This document shows positions 1-8,700 of a stretch of 46,502 bases of DNA, one piece after another. Both the position numbers and the translations under genes were made by a program. Positions within the stretch are counted from its first letter, which is position 1. Every line of letters starts with the position of its first letter. A model generated the notes under the pieces. That model saw only the letters and a list, made by a program, of their open reading frames with translations. It was not told where the DNA came from and did not search any database. Source of the stretch: JAFNGF01 sp964567045 (lineage in GTDB: Bacteria > Planctomycetota > Phycisphaerae > Sedimentisphaerales > Anaerobacaceae); the NCBI GenBank assembly GCA_964567045.1, contig CAZMLE010000027.1, positions 1 to 46,502 on the forward strand, read 5' to 3'.

Positions 1-123
1 TCGTCAGCCGGCTGCTTTGCCAGCCGCACAATATGGCTGAATGTCACCACCCCCCTTATCTAATTACGAGAAAATGTGCGTGCCGCTACGCACGCGGTCT
101 TGGCGCTGTAGCGGCTAGATTTT
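1..123. other. Unassigned left-edge sequence
   Basis: No supportable gene is visible. There is a short inverted repeat at 9-26 (CGGCTG, six-base loop, CAGCCG). A second imperfect fold surrounds 77-115, with CCGCTA and TAGCGG arms followed by a T-rich stretch. The segment lies just beyond the stop codon of the antisense reading frame described next, so it may be the interior of a decayed mobile element. Confidence 0.3.
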
Positions 124-360
124 TTATCCCCCTATCCTATCACTTAGTAAGCCAATCGCTTGCTGAATATCCTTTGACAACTTCGGCCAGGCTGCTATAA
201 CTTTTGTCAAGGTTGGATTCTTGGCCAAAATAAGCGCCAAATTTCCCGCCAAGTCGTCTTTTGAGTTTTCCTGTAAGTGTTGCTTTTGCAAGGGTTTGTC
301 TTGATTTAGGAGACGGTTTGCAAAACCGTTATTCGTCGGTTCGAATCCGACCGCCGCCTG
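124..360 (-). pseudogene. C-terminal tail of a mobile-element (integrase-type) reading frame crossing an antisense tRNA fragment
   Basis: The minus strand is open for 78 codons from a stop at 361-363 to the stop at 124-126, with no ATG. Its first part is the antisense of the tRNA-Cys fragment and reads QAAVGFEPTNNGFANRLLN; the motif GFEP is what the conserved T-loop gives when read backwards. The remainder reads like a real protein end, with the motif LTKVIAAWPKLSKDIQQAI. From memory, tails with this W-P-x-L pattern occur at the ends of planctomycete integrase-type proteins, and integrase frames that run into antisense tRNA are a recognised phenomenon. Neither point was checked here. I infer that the frame once began in an integrase across an attachment core and that integration or decay removed the front. 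It could also be a chance open frame, but the amphipathic composition argues against that. Confidence 0.5.
313..359 (+). pseudogene. 3' fragment of a tRNA-Cys(GCA) gene, probable attachment-site remnant
   Basis: The sequence holds a perfect anticodon arm (ACGGT 313-317, loop TTGCAAA with GCA at 320-322, ACCGT 325-329). A five-base variable loop and a perfect T arm follow (GTCGG 335-339, loop 340-346, CCGAC 347-351). Then comes an acceptor 3' strand CGCCGCC (352-358) and T at the discriminator position (359), which is typical of cysteine tRNA. The matching 5' acceptor strand GGCGGCG and a D arm are absent upstream, so this cannot fold as a whole tRNA. A tRNA gene lacking everything before the anticodon arm is the classic remnant left when an element integrates into the 3' end of a tRNA. 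The intact copy should lie elsewhere. Confidence 0.75.
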
Positions 361-677
361 TTATCTTTACCGCTAGCTTGCTAGTCGTCCCGATTGTCGC
401 CATTATACCTTGCCAGTGTCTGTTTCGGAAATAGTGAATTTGGCCGGAAAAAGGTCAAAAATTCCTCAAAATACGTAATTTCCACAATAGGCGCGCAGCA
501 AGACTACGGGGATAATTATAAAAGGTAGTCTCTCTCCGGCCGTGGTAGTAGGAGGTTGATAAGCAGAGCAGATATTGATAAGATATAAATTCGTGATGAC
601 CAAGCCCGTTCATAAGGCGGAGTATATCAAGCAAGCTTCAGTAGGCTGAGCAAGAATTACCGAACGGAGGTTTAGCT
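361..677. other. Intergenic, no gene recognised
   Basis: No convincing gene. AGGAGG at 550-555 is a strong ribosome-binding sequence, but it is followed only by a TTG-initiated frame of about ten codons. A second short frame (GTG near 592) ends before 650. The region ends in ACGGAGG just before the ATG of the next gene. A-T-rich patches near 511-525 and 575-592 could hold a promoter, but no clean -35/-10 pair was found. Confidence 0.4.
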
Positions 678-2093
678 ATGCATGCTACTCGTCTTTCAAA
701 GTGCGGCAAATCAATTGCCCGTCATTGGGTCACGGTTCTATTAACTTTCGTCTTAGTGAGTGTAGCGGGCATCTTGTTGGCGTGGTGGAAAGGCAGACCA
801 GTGTACAATGTTGCTGGTGCAATAAGGGTCGCTCCCATCATACCTAACATCCTGGGCGGCGAGGCAGACCGAGGCGCAATATCAAATTATGAGAGTTTTG
901 TATATACACAGGCACGACTTATCACCAGCAACCAGGTAGTTCAATGGGTAGCCGATGCCCTGGCGGACAAGAATTTGTCCTTCTTCCAGAAAGAACCGGC
1001 CGGCTTTGTCGCGAAGCTCAAACGCCAACTTAAGGCTGCCGAAGCAAATCGCGAACCGGCCAACGTATTGAAAGACGCAATACAAGATGGAATTATTACC
1101 GCCGCACACGCCCGCAGGACGGAGCTGATAGAAGTGACCATGAGGAGCACAAAGCCAGATGAAGCAAAGCAGATCGTGAATGCTTTCATTACCGCCTATA
1201 TGGCTCTTGAAGGTAGTAGATCTGGTGAACATGAGAACCGAACACTTGCCGCATTAGATGATGAGCGAAAAACGCTTGTCAAAAAACTGGACGATTACCG
1301 TACAAAGCTCCGAGATTCGGCACAGCAGTACGGCACCACAGCCTTGGGCGGCCGACAGAACATGGCGACGCAGCGGGTTAATGCCCTACTGGCAGAACTA
1401 ACTCGAATAGAGGTACGCAGAATCAACTTGGAAGCCCAGGTGCAGTTTCTCCAACAGGCAGAGCAGCAGGCTCTTGCACCAGAGGAGCTGCTGCGAATGC
1501 GAAATGACTACATTAACTCCGATCCCTCGATTCAGGCTCTGGCCCAGCGTATCGCCGATATTGAGATAGACTATGTAGTGGCACAGGTGGGCAAATCGGC
1601 TGAGGAGACGGTCCTTGAGCACAAGGCAGAGGTATTAGATGCGCTGAATACACATTTAGGCAAACGCAGAGAAGAGGCGGGAAAGGCATTCGACCAGATG
1701 GCAGCAGCCAGGCAGACAGAAGCGCATCGGCGGCACTTACTTGTGGCGACGACTGAACTGGAACAAACCAAAGCCCATGAAAAACATCTTCGGGACGTTC
1801 TTAACGCCGAAGATACGCAAACCATCCAGCTTGGTCGGACGCAGTTGAACATCGAGGAACTGCAGTTTCAATTAAATTTCGACCAGCAGCAGTACGAAGC
1901 GGTCTGCCGACGCATACGTGAACTGGAGATGGAACGGAAGAGTCCTGCAAGGGTGTCAATAGCTTATGAAGCCGAGGTCGTTTCGGTCGAAGATAAGCGA
2001 GGCAGGCTTATGATCGTCGCAGTGTTATGTGGACTTTGCGCTAGCATACTGTTGGGCATTGCAAGAGGCCGACTGGCCGACAAGTCTGCTTAA
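678..2093 (+). CDS. Wzz/GumC-type polysaccharide chain-length determinant
   Basis: This 471-residue inner-membrane protein has the usual architecture of polysaccharide co-polymerases. A cytoplasmic start and first membrane helix (about 17-37, VTVLLTFVLVSVAGILLAW) precede a Wzz-like beta/alpha domain (about 40-175). A long alpha-helical, coiled-coil-rich periplasmic section follows (about 185-430, rich in E, Q, R, L), then a second membrane helix near 447-465 and a short basic tail. Such proteins control the length of exported polysaccharide, usually with a Wzy polymerase and a tyrosine kinase. No kinase domain is fused here and no other assembly gene adjoins, so the pathway is unknown. The start is supported by ACGGAGG about 7 bases upstream. 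The nearest downstream gene is 540 bp away, so it appears monocistronic. Confidence 0.75.
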   Translation: MHATRLSKCGKSIARHWVTVLLTFVLVSVAGILLAWWKGRPVYNVAGAIRVAPIIPNILGGEADRGAISNYESFVYTQARLITSNQVVQWVADALADKNLSFFQKEPAGFVAKLKRQLKAAEANREPANVLKDAIQDGIITAAHARRTELIEVTMRSTKPDEAKQIVNAFITAYMALEGSRSGEHENRTLAALDDERKTLVKKLDDYRTKLRDSAQQYGTTALGGRQNMATQRVNALLAELTRIEVRRINLEAQVQFLQQAEQQALAPEELLRMRNDYINSDPSIQALAQRIADIEIDYVVAQVGKSAEETVLEHKAEVLDALNTHLGKRREEAGKAFDQMAAARQTEAHRRHLLVATTELEQTKAHEKHLRDVLNAEDTQTIQLGRTQLNIEELQFQLNFDQQQYEAVCRRIRELEMERKSPARVSIAYEAEVVSVEDKRGRLMIVAVLCGLCASILLGIARGRLADKSA

Positions 2094-2119
2094 GTATCAT
2101 GCGCGTGGGCTCACCAGGT

Positions 2120-2252
2120 TTGAGTTCCACCCGCAAGTGCCTTGATTCCAACAGGTTTTGTGATTTCTCTATTCCTGCCGCCGGCGCCTTCATTTTTTGG
2201 CATCATCGGCGTCGGTTTTGTCGCCTGGCTGAGAGGACGCAGGACATTGTGA
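2120..2252 (+). pseudogene. Possible orphan PEP-CTERM-like tail (decayed gene fragment)
   Basis: In one frame the strand is open from just after a TGA near 2118 to TGA at 2250-2252. It ends with a proline-alanine-proline motif, a hydrophobic stretch and an arginine cluster: PPAPSFFGIIGVGFVAW then LRGRRTL. This is the layout of PEP-CTERM sorting tails (short P-x-P motif, one membrane helix, basic end), which exosortase systems process together with exopolysaccharide genes. It has no start codon or upstream domain, so at best it is a remnant. Chance is a real alternative, although the position next to a polysaccharide chain-length gene is suggestive. Confidence 0.3.
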
Positions 2253-2488
2253 GTGCCTTTCAGTTGTTCGGCATGGGTATCCTCGCTCATTGATTCTGCG
2301 TTCTATCGCTTATATCCGCTGTTCAAGGTCTTCGATCACTTTGTGGTTGGGGAAATGCGTTGTGATATTATTCGCCGCCAGCCGTCTTGATGTCTGGTAG
2401 TCTTTTGTTTTCCTATATGAGGTTGACGCCCCTCCGGCTCTTTGATAGAATTCGGCACGCTTTTTCGCAGAAGGCTTTTTTGAAATTA

Positions 2489-2532
2489 GACACGGATTTA
2501 TCCGCCAGACGTAAGGCGGATTAACACGGATG
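2489..2532. repeat. Nested repeat: 20-bp palindrome (family A) inside an ACACGGATT repeat (family J)
   Basis: The core 2501-2520 is the family A palindrome (TCCGCC, AGACGTAA, GGCGGA). It is flanked by GACACGGATT on the left and TTAACACGG on the right, which together resemble the family J copy at 2585-2614. The palindrome therefore appears to have landed inside an older repeat. Other family A copies are at 6099-6118, 10022-10041, 10332-10351, 23085-23104 and 35456-35477. Confidence 0.65.
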
Positions 2533-2553
2533 CACACTGTTTTGTAATGGCTC

Positions 2554-2571
2554 GGCCATCCCTGATCGGGA
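2554..2571. repeat. Dispersed repeat family D (GGCCATCCCTGATCGGGA)
   Basis: This 18-bp unit recurs with small changes at 10389-10410, 15688-15708 and 25164-25186, and in variant form at 10214-10243. The TCCCTGATCGGGA core is itself a near-palindrome. This copy is intergenic; the others lie in genes. Confidence 0.7.
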
Positions 2572-2584
2572 CTGCTAATTTTCT

Positions 2585-2614
2585 TGCCGTGTTAATCGGC
2601 GTTAATCCGTGTCG
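2585..2614. repeat. Dispersed repeat family J (GTTAATCGGCGTTAATCCGTG)
   Basis: The unit contains two direct GTTAATC motifs and ends in CCGTGT, the complement of the ACACGG motif flanking the nested copy at 2489-2532. The two copies face each other and could pair in RNA upstream of the glmU-like gene. Confidence 0.55.
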
Positions 2615-2634
2615 AACAAGCAGGTGGAGTATCT

Positions 2635-3957
2635 ATGCGATTGATTTTAGTTGATAGAGCAGATGAGATCAGGCGGAACTTTTTTCCTCTGGCTCTGAGC
2701 CGGCCGCTCTGGGAGCTGCGATGCGGCATAACTTCGCTGGAGGAAAAGTTGGTTGCCAAGCTTGTCCCGAGGTCTCTCGAGGGAATGGGCGCGGGTGATA
2801 TTGCGTATTTCGTGCCTGATTACATGGCCCCCGCGTCTTCTTGGCGAAGACAAGAGCGGGGGGCACGAACAAAGTACCCCGTCAACGATGTGTCTGCGCT
2901 GGCCGGCGATGACCTGATCCTTGTGAATCCGCTGGTCAAGGCAGAAGACTTGCCTGTCCCAGAAGGTAGAAGTGAGGTGGGTCTGGATGAGCAAGGGCGA
3001 CTGTTTTATGCCCGCATTCTAAAGGACGACCTTAAAGGACTCGCTGCGAATGACATTGACGACTTTGTTGCGTCTGCCAAAACACGTTTGCCAAATGTCA
3101 CATGCAAGTTTCGCACGTGGGAGTATCTCTGGGACATTGTGCTGGCTAATCCCGACCAGATAACGTCGGACTTTGCAGCGGCAGGAAAATGGGGAATCGA
3201 AGGAACGATACAACAGCCTTGCGCAATTCGCGGCGGTAAGAACGACATCTACGTGGCACCGCAGGCAGCGGTGCATCCAATGGTGGTAATCGATGCCGAG
3301 AAAGGTCCCGTCTATATCGACCAGGGCGCCCAGATACAACCTTTCAGCCGAATCGAAGGACCCTGCTACATCGGGCAGGAGTCCATCGTATTGGGCGCAA
3401 AGTGCCGCGAAGGTAACACGATTGGACCTTTCTGCCGAATCGGCGGCGAGGTCGAGGCATCGGTTATCCAGGGATATTCGAACAAATACCATGATGGGTT
3501 CATCGGGCACAGCTATATTGGCGAGTGGGTCAATCTCGGTGCGCTGACAACCAATAGCGACCTGAAGAACGACTATTCAACCGTCTCTATTACGCTGGAA
3601 GGGCAAGGGTCTATCGACACCGGATCGACCAAAGTCGGCTCGTTTATCGGAGACCATACCAAGACCTCGATTGGAACGCTGCTCAATACGGGCTGCTATA
3701 TTGGGGCGATGGCGATAATAATGGCGACGGGTAAGCCCTTGCCGAAGTTCATCCCCTCGTTTGCGTGGTTTGTCGAGGGCGTGGTGACCAAGGGGTTCGG
3801 CAGGACCGCGTTATATGAAACGGCAAAGGTAGCGATGAGCCGGCGAGGGCGTGAATGGACTGCGGCTGAGCAAGCGATGTGGGACGCCATTTTCCAGATG
3901 ACCGCACCCGCGCGAGACGAGGCCATAAAAAGAGGCCGCAAGGCAATGTTCAGGTAA
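2635..3957 (+). CDS. Alternative-type GlmU: nucleotidyltransferase fused to left-handed beta-helix acyltransferase
   Basis: The 440-residue protein starts MRLILVDRADEIRRNFFPLA and continues with RPLWELRCGI. This is the opening of the alternative bacterial GlmU family (putative sugar-nucleotide diphosphorylase with an acetyltransferase half), which is distinct from classical GlmU. Residues from about 215 to 380 form hexapeptide-type repeats (IDQGAQIQPFSRIEGPCYIG, GNTIGPFCRIGG, VGSFIGDHTKTSIGTLL) typical of left-handed beta-helix acyltransferases. By family the product would be a UDP-sugar such as UDP-GlcNAc; the exact substrate is not certain. A repeat-derived peptide (SSWRRQERGART, about residues 66-77) sits between DYMAP and YPVND. 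The start has GGTGGAG 7 bases upstream. The next gene begins 25 bp downstream, so an operon is likely. Confidence 0.7.
   Translation: MRLILVDRADEIRRNFFPLALSRPLWELRCGITSLEEKLVAKLVPRSLEGMGAGDIAYFVPDYMAPASSWRRQERGARTKYPVNDVSALAGDDLILVNPLVKAEDLPVPEGRSEVGLDEQGRLFYARILKDDLKGLAANDIDDFVASAKTRLPNVTCKFRTWEYLWDIVLANPDQITSDFAAAGKWGIEGTIQQPCAIRGGKNDIYVAPQAAVHPMVVIDAEKGPVYIDQGAQIQPFSRIEGPCYIGQESIVLGAKCREGNTIGPFCRIGGEVEASVIQGYSNKYHDGFIGHSYIGEWVNLGALTTNSDLKNDYSTVSITLEGQGSIDTGSTKVGSFIGDHTKTSIGTLLNTGCYIGAMAIIMATGKPLPKFIPSFAWFVEGVVTKGFGRTALYETAKVAMSRRGREWTAAEQAMWDAIFQMTAPARDEAIKRGRKAMFR
2827..2864. repeat. Hairpin repeat family H inside the glmU-like gene
   Basis: The arms are GCCCCCGC (2827-2834) and a G-rich complement at 2856-2864. 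An inner stem GTCTTC/GAAGAC surrounds the loop TTGGC. The same plan occurs at 10598-10632 and 45575-45609 with different inner sequences, so the copies share a fold more than a sequence. Here it is translated in frame. Confidence 0.7.
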
Positions 3958-3982
3958 CGGGAAAAAGGCAGGAGACAAGTTA

Positions 3983-4243
3983 ATGGCAACGGTAGAAGAA
4001 CGTGTCAAAGCAATAACCGCCCGAGTGCTGGGGCTGGAGCCGGACGAGATTAAATCGGAGCACAGCTTTACGGAAGATTTGGGAGCGGAGAGCGTGCAAT
4101 CGATCGAGCTGGTCGCAATGTTTGAGGAGGAATTCGGCATCGAGATGGATGAGGACGCTGCACTGGCGGTGGAGACGGTCGGCGGCGCGGTCGAATTCAT
4201 TACCCAGGTGTGCCGGCAGCAGGGCGTTGAGCTGGAAGAATAG
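3983..4243 (+). CDS. Acyl carrier protein
   Basis: This 86-residue acidic protein has the size and helices of an acyl carrier protein. It begins VEERVKAITARVLGLEPDEI, followed by FTEDLGAESVQSIELVAMFEEEFGIEMDEDAA. The serine in GAESV (about residue 38) occupies the phosphopantetheine attachment position, where the usual motif is GADSL, so the aspartate is conservatively replaced by glutamate. The ribosome-binding site AGGAG lies 7 bases upstream. It lies between the glmU-like gene and the lyase gene with short gaps, suggesting that it carries an acyl group for one of them, perhaps as donor to the beta-helix acyltransferase. That is inference. No fatty-acid synthesis genes are nearby, so it is probably not the primary AcpP. 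Confidence 0.85.
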   Translation: MATVEERVKAITARVLGLEPDEIKSEHSFTEDLGAESVQSIELVAMFEEEFGIEMDEDAALAVETVGGAVEFITQVCRQQGVELEE

Positions 4244-4272
4244 GTCGCAATGCGCAGAGGAAAGGATTTTTG

Positions 4273-5673
4273 ATGGGCAAGGTAAAGAAGTTGCATCCTC
4301 TTGTGGATTCAGAAGTACCGAATTTGCTTGAGCAGATTTTTCCATACAGTCTGCCGCCGCTGATTCGCTTCGACAGGAAGGTCGTCGAGTATATCGACGG
4401 TGAGCCGGTGGAATTTGATTTCAGCTCTATAAGGGATAGAGAGCTGTTGATAACCGACACGACTTTTCGGGATGGGCAACAGGCCCGTCCGCCGTACACG
4501 GTTGACCAAATGGTGCGGATTTACGATATGCTCTCGCGCCTTGGCGGGCCTAATGGAGTGATAAGGCAGACAGAATTCTTCCTCTATACGAAAAACGACC
4601 GTGAGACATTGGACAAGTGTCGGGCGCTCGGCCATAAATATCCTGAATGTACCGGCTGGATACGTGCGGTCAAAGGGGATTTTCGCCTGGTCCAGGAAGC
4701 TGGCCTGAAAGAGACGGGCATGCTGACAAGCTGCTCGGACTATCACATCTTCCACAAGTCGAAATTCCGCAGCAGGAAGGAATGCATGGATAAATACTGC
4801 GAGGTGGTGGACGCGGCTTTTGAGGCCGGCGTTCGTCCTCGGTGCCATCTGGAGGATCTTACGCGTGCTGATATCGACGGATTTGTCTTGCCGTTTGTTG
4901 ACCGCCTGATGGAAATGAGCCGGCAGGTGCCCCAGGAGCAGTCTGTCAAGATCAGGCTGTGCGACACAATGGGCTTTGGAATCAGCTATCCTGGCGCCGA
5001 GCTGCCGAGGAGTATCCCGAAACTTATTTACAAACTTAATAGGGAATGCGGTGTGCCGGGCGACCGGCTGGAATGGCACGGCCATAATGACTTCCACAAA
5101 GTCCACGTCAATGCGGCGACAGCCTGGCTGTATGGCTGTGACGTGGTAAACACGACGATTTTTGGCTTCGGTGAGCGTACCGGCAATCCGCCGCTGGAAG
5201 GGGCAATCTTTGAATATATAGCGCTCAAGGGTGATTTGTGCGGGATCGACACGATGGCGGTCAGCGAGCTGGCTGGTTATATGCGCTCCATCGGGCTGCC
5301 GATTCCGGACAACTATCCGTTCGCAGGCAGAGCCTTCAACACCACCAGCGCTGGAATCCATGCTAGTGGACTTCGACAAGATGAGCGGATATACAATATT
5401 TTTGATACCGAGAGACTGCTCGGCAGGCCCCCGCGCGTTGCAATAACCGACAAAAGCGGCGCCGACGGCGTCGCCCACTGGCTGAATGAGTTCTTTGGTC
5501 TAACGGGCGATGAGCGCATCAGCAAGATAAAGGTGCACAAATTGGCTCGCTGGGTAATGGACCAGTATGAACAGCAACGTCGGCTAACCGCTATTAGCGA
5601 CCAGGAGCTTGAGGCTAAAGCAAAAGAGTTTTATCCTGACTATTGGCAGAAGTACAAGCCCCAAGTGAGCTAA
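4273..5673 (+). CDS. Isopropylmalate/homocitrate synthase-like carbon-carbon lyase (HMGL-like TIM barrel)
   Basis: The protein has the hallmarks of the DRE-TIM metallolyase group: LLITDTTFRDGQQ near residues 54-66, LCDTMGFG in the middle, the metal-binding WHGHNDFH motif, and GFGERTGNPPLE. These enzymes condense acetyl-CoA with a 2-oxo acid (isopropylmalate, citramalate or homocitrate synthases) or cleave such products. A later AGIHASG motif resembles the homocitrate/isopropylmalate branch. At 466 residues it lacks room for the full C-terminal regulatory domain of LeuA. It is the third gene after an acyl carrier protein, which is unusual and suggests a role other than leucine synthesis. ATG at 4273 is preferred over TTG at 4270 because AGAGGAAAGG ends about 7 bases before it. 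Confidence 0.7.
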   Translation: MGKVKKLHPLVDSEVPNLLEQIFPYSLPPLIRFDRKVVEYIDGEPVEFDFSSIRDRELLITDTTFRDGQQARPPYTVDQMVRIYDMLSRLGGPNGVIRQTEFFLYTKNDRETLDKCRALGHKYPECTGWIRAVKGDFRLVQEAGLKETGMLTSCSDYHIFHKSKFRSRKECMDKYCEVVDAAFEAGVRPRCHLEDLTRADIDGFVLPFVDRLMEMSRQVPQEQSVKIRLCDTMGFGISYPGAELPRSIPKLIYKLNRECGVPGDRLEWHGHNDFHKVHVNAATAWLYGCDVVNTTIFGFGERTGNPPLEGAIFEYIALKGDLCGIDTMAVSELAGYMRSIGLPIPDNYPFAGRAFNTTSAGIHASGLRQDERIYNIFDTERLLGRPPRVAITDKSGADGVAHWLNEFFGLTGDERISKIKVHKLARWVMDQYEQQRRLTAISDQELEAKAKEFYPDYWQKYKPQVS

Positions 5674-5743
5674 AGTGCCTAAGGTGAGCTAAAGTTGTAA
5701 TTCATAACTTTAGGCACTTTAGTCACTTCAAACTTTAGGCACT
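5671..5743. terminator. Inverted repeat of TAAAGTGCCTAA between convergent genes
   Basis: TAAAGTGCCTAA (5671-5682, containing the stop codon of the lyase gene) is exactly complementary to TTAGGCACTTTA (5710-5721). A third copy, TTTAGGCACT, follows at 5734-5743. The 12-bp stem lies between two convergent genes and could end transcription from both sides, though there is no clean T tract. The multiple copies also mark it as a repeat. Confidence 0.45.
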
Positions 5744-5748
5744 CATAA

Positions 5749-8700
5749 CTAGGGTTTGCCCGGAGTGGGGTCCGCCGGCTGCCAGCTATCGGCCTCATTC
5801 CAGGTGGCTGGATGTGCCATCGGGTCAACAATTACCAACGACTCGCCGCCGCCATCGGTAGTCGGATACCACCTATCACTATAGCCAAACCGCATTATCG
5901 CCGCCTCCAACGGCCAGGGAAGCTTCAGCACAATGTCCTCGCCGCTGTTACTCAGGCTGCCCGAATACTGCCCGGCAACCCTGACGCCTGAGCCGTACCG
6001 CTGTGGCACGGCCATCCTGGCCGTGGCCCACGGGCTGGAAGCCCGTGCCACAGCTAAATCCCCAGCCACTACGACGAATTCGCCGGGAGCAAGCCTTGCC
6101 CGCCATACGTCTGGCGGGTAAATCTGCGGGAATGTGAATTCAATGCCCTCAGCGAAACGCACGCCCGTCAGGTCCAGCGTCACATCGCCTACGTTCTGTA
6201 GCTCAATAAAGTCATAATTGCTGCCCTGTCCCGCATGATACATTACCTCGGTAACTCTCAGACCATCCAGTAGAGCTACAGCCGAAGCAAGATACTCATC
6301 CTGCGAGCTGATGATAGTGCGGGCCAGCTCAGCAGAAATAAGAAAGTCCGAGCTATCCACCGGAGTATTCAGACCGTGAATGGCAAGTATATTAGCTCCC
6401 TGCCGCAAGTCGCCGATATGCTCGGAAATATCTACGTCCTCAAAAACCACAGCGGCAGAATCATCGTGGGTCTGGCCGGCGGCGGAATTCCAGCGCGGCG
6501 TGCCGGTAAAATTACGCCTGGCTACCTCGGCGCCGTTAAGATAAGCGACAAAACCATCGTCATACCGCACGCTTAGCACCACCCGGCTGAATTGGCCCGG
6601 CTCACTATCAACGACAAACGGAATCCGGATATAACAACCGGCATTACGGTTGTACATCTGGGTCTCTACATCCAAAGTGATGTAGCTGTCATAGCCTGAG
6701 CTTCTCTCATAGCCCACTCCGCCGGGGCCGCCGCTGCAAATAGCCCAGCTCAGGTCGTTAAAATCGCCGGCGGCCTTCCAGAGATCGCCGATGTCACTGG
6801 TCGGCACAAGCACTCTTTTGGCAGCACTCTCAGCAACCAGAGTAGTATTAGCTTTGGTCGAAGCCGGATTGGCAACGCCGGGCGTAGGCACTACAAAGAA
6901 CTGGAAAGTTGTTGCCCCATCGGGAGCGCGACCTTGCGAGGCATCGGTCGTCTGCGGGCCGTAGAGAATCTTGTCTATCTCCTTTAGCTGACTGTCAAAC
7001 AAGCCTATCATCCCTCCATCGGCTGACAGACGGAAACCGACATGGCCGGGGTCATTGCTATCGTCGGCGGTCAACACCGCATAGCCTTTGCCGGCGATAA
7101 AGTTCAAAGGACCGATCTTATGCTTATCCGGCTGCGTCACCGGATTGTCGGTCAGGTAAAAACCGCTAAGGTCAACCGGCAAGGAGTGTGGATTGAAAAG
7201 CTCAATAAAGTCATCCTCAAATAGTACCAGGCCATCGGCAAGCCATTCGTTAATCCTGAGCATTGTCGGGTCGCCGAGCGGCTGAGCAATGTTTGCCTGG
7301 CCAAAAGTGGGAATAGTAAGGCGCCACAAACCATCGTAACCAACGCGACCGACAGACAAATCCGGCAGTTGCGGGCCGAACTCGACCGAGTCGATCAGGA
7401 CGCTGGACTTGTCGGATAGATATAGAGCATCGCCACCGCCATCCAGGGCAAAGCCCAGATGAATACCGGATGTCGCGGTGTTGGAGTCAGCATAAAGGAC
7501 CAAATACTGGCCTGGGGTCATAATGACGCCGGCGGGAAAGACAAACCTGCGCGGCTCAGCGGCGTTGTCACTGATGCTCATACCGGATAAATTCAGCGAG
7601 CTTGGCCCATCGTAGAACAGCTCTACGATGTCGGGGAACGTGCCCTCGTGCTCGACCGCCGAATTGTTGATTGCCAGCACCTCGTTGATGACCAGTCGAC
7701 GATAAGAAACATCTACCCTCCAGGTACGCGAGGTTTTCGGGCTGCTTTGCCAGACGCCGGCGGAATTTTTGCCCAGCACGTAAACGGTATAAGACTGTCC
7801 ATTGACAAGGCCTGTCAGCGCGATAGGCTCGCTCACCGGCTGCTCCTGGCTCCAAGGGCCGTTGGGACTGTTGAGGGAGTATTTGTAATGGGTGATGCCT
7901 GGCCCGCCGACCGTCAGTGTGGTGCCGGTGCGGTAGGTTACTCCGTCCGGTTCGCCGCAAATAGCTGCTCCGCTGGGAACGTAAGCACCCATATCCAGCC
8001 CGCAGGGACCGGCTCCAATCGCTGGCGACATCGGCTTGAGGTGGAAATCCTGCTGCTTATCGACGAAAAGCGGGTCAGCGTCGATATTATCCTGCCCGAA
8101 ATGGTGCCAGTCGGATGAAATAATCGAGCGGTGAACAGCAAGCTGTGTCGTGGCCACGACGCCACTGAAGATAGTGGCTGTGTCCCAGAAGATGCTGCCG
8201 TCCACGTACGCGCCTCGGCCGGGTCCTCGGCCGGGTAGATCGAGATCAAAGTATATTGCCGCCCCCGACGCACCCGCGACGGTGTTATTCACGAATGTCA
8301 GGAACGCATTATCCTTGACCTGTGCAACATGCTCGACATTATGGAAGACGTTGCGGACGACGGTGTAGTTTTTGCCGCCGCCTGCGGAAATCACGTTCGA
8401 CTCGCCGGAAGCCTTATTGTACTGGTCCTTGATATAATTCATGAAGAAATTGCCCTCAATATGGGCATCGGTTTCCAGGTCGAGCGCGTCGTCGCCGCCG
8501 CCGAGAAAGATATTATCCAGGATCTGCGGGATTGGATTTGGGCGGGATGCCCCGTCAAAGTCGATGGCATCATTGTGTCCCGGAGTGACACCGAAGAGAT
8601 TGTTTTCGATGATAAACTGTCCGTTGGCGGGAATTCCGCTGCCCCAGATATGCTCGGTAAGGTTGTCGGTGGGAGCCTGGCCCGGCGGACAAGTATCGGT

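Larger units (their letters stand above)
2253..2634. other. Intergenic region with several dispersed repeats
   Basis: The segment contains three repeat types described separately (2489-2532, 2554-2571, 2585-2614). The minus strand is open from 2537 to 2310, but the front of that frame is the repeat itself. Only its end, with residues such as HFPNHKVIEDLEQRI, looks protein-like, and it may be the tail of a decayed gene. GGTGGAG at about 2621-2627 is the ribosome-binding site of the next gene. Confidence 0.4.

Noticed and set aside
313..359. Functional tRNA-Cys gene
   Set aside because: No D arm or 5' acceptor strand exists upstream at a workable distance.
2310..2537. 75-codon minus-strand gene
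   Set aside because: Its first third is translated repeat sequence and it has no ribosome-binding site; only a possible remnant at the end.
4309..5478. 389-codon minus-strand frame
   Set aside because: It is the shadow of the isopropylmalate-synthase-like gene, which has all family motifs.
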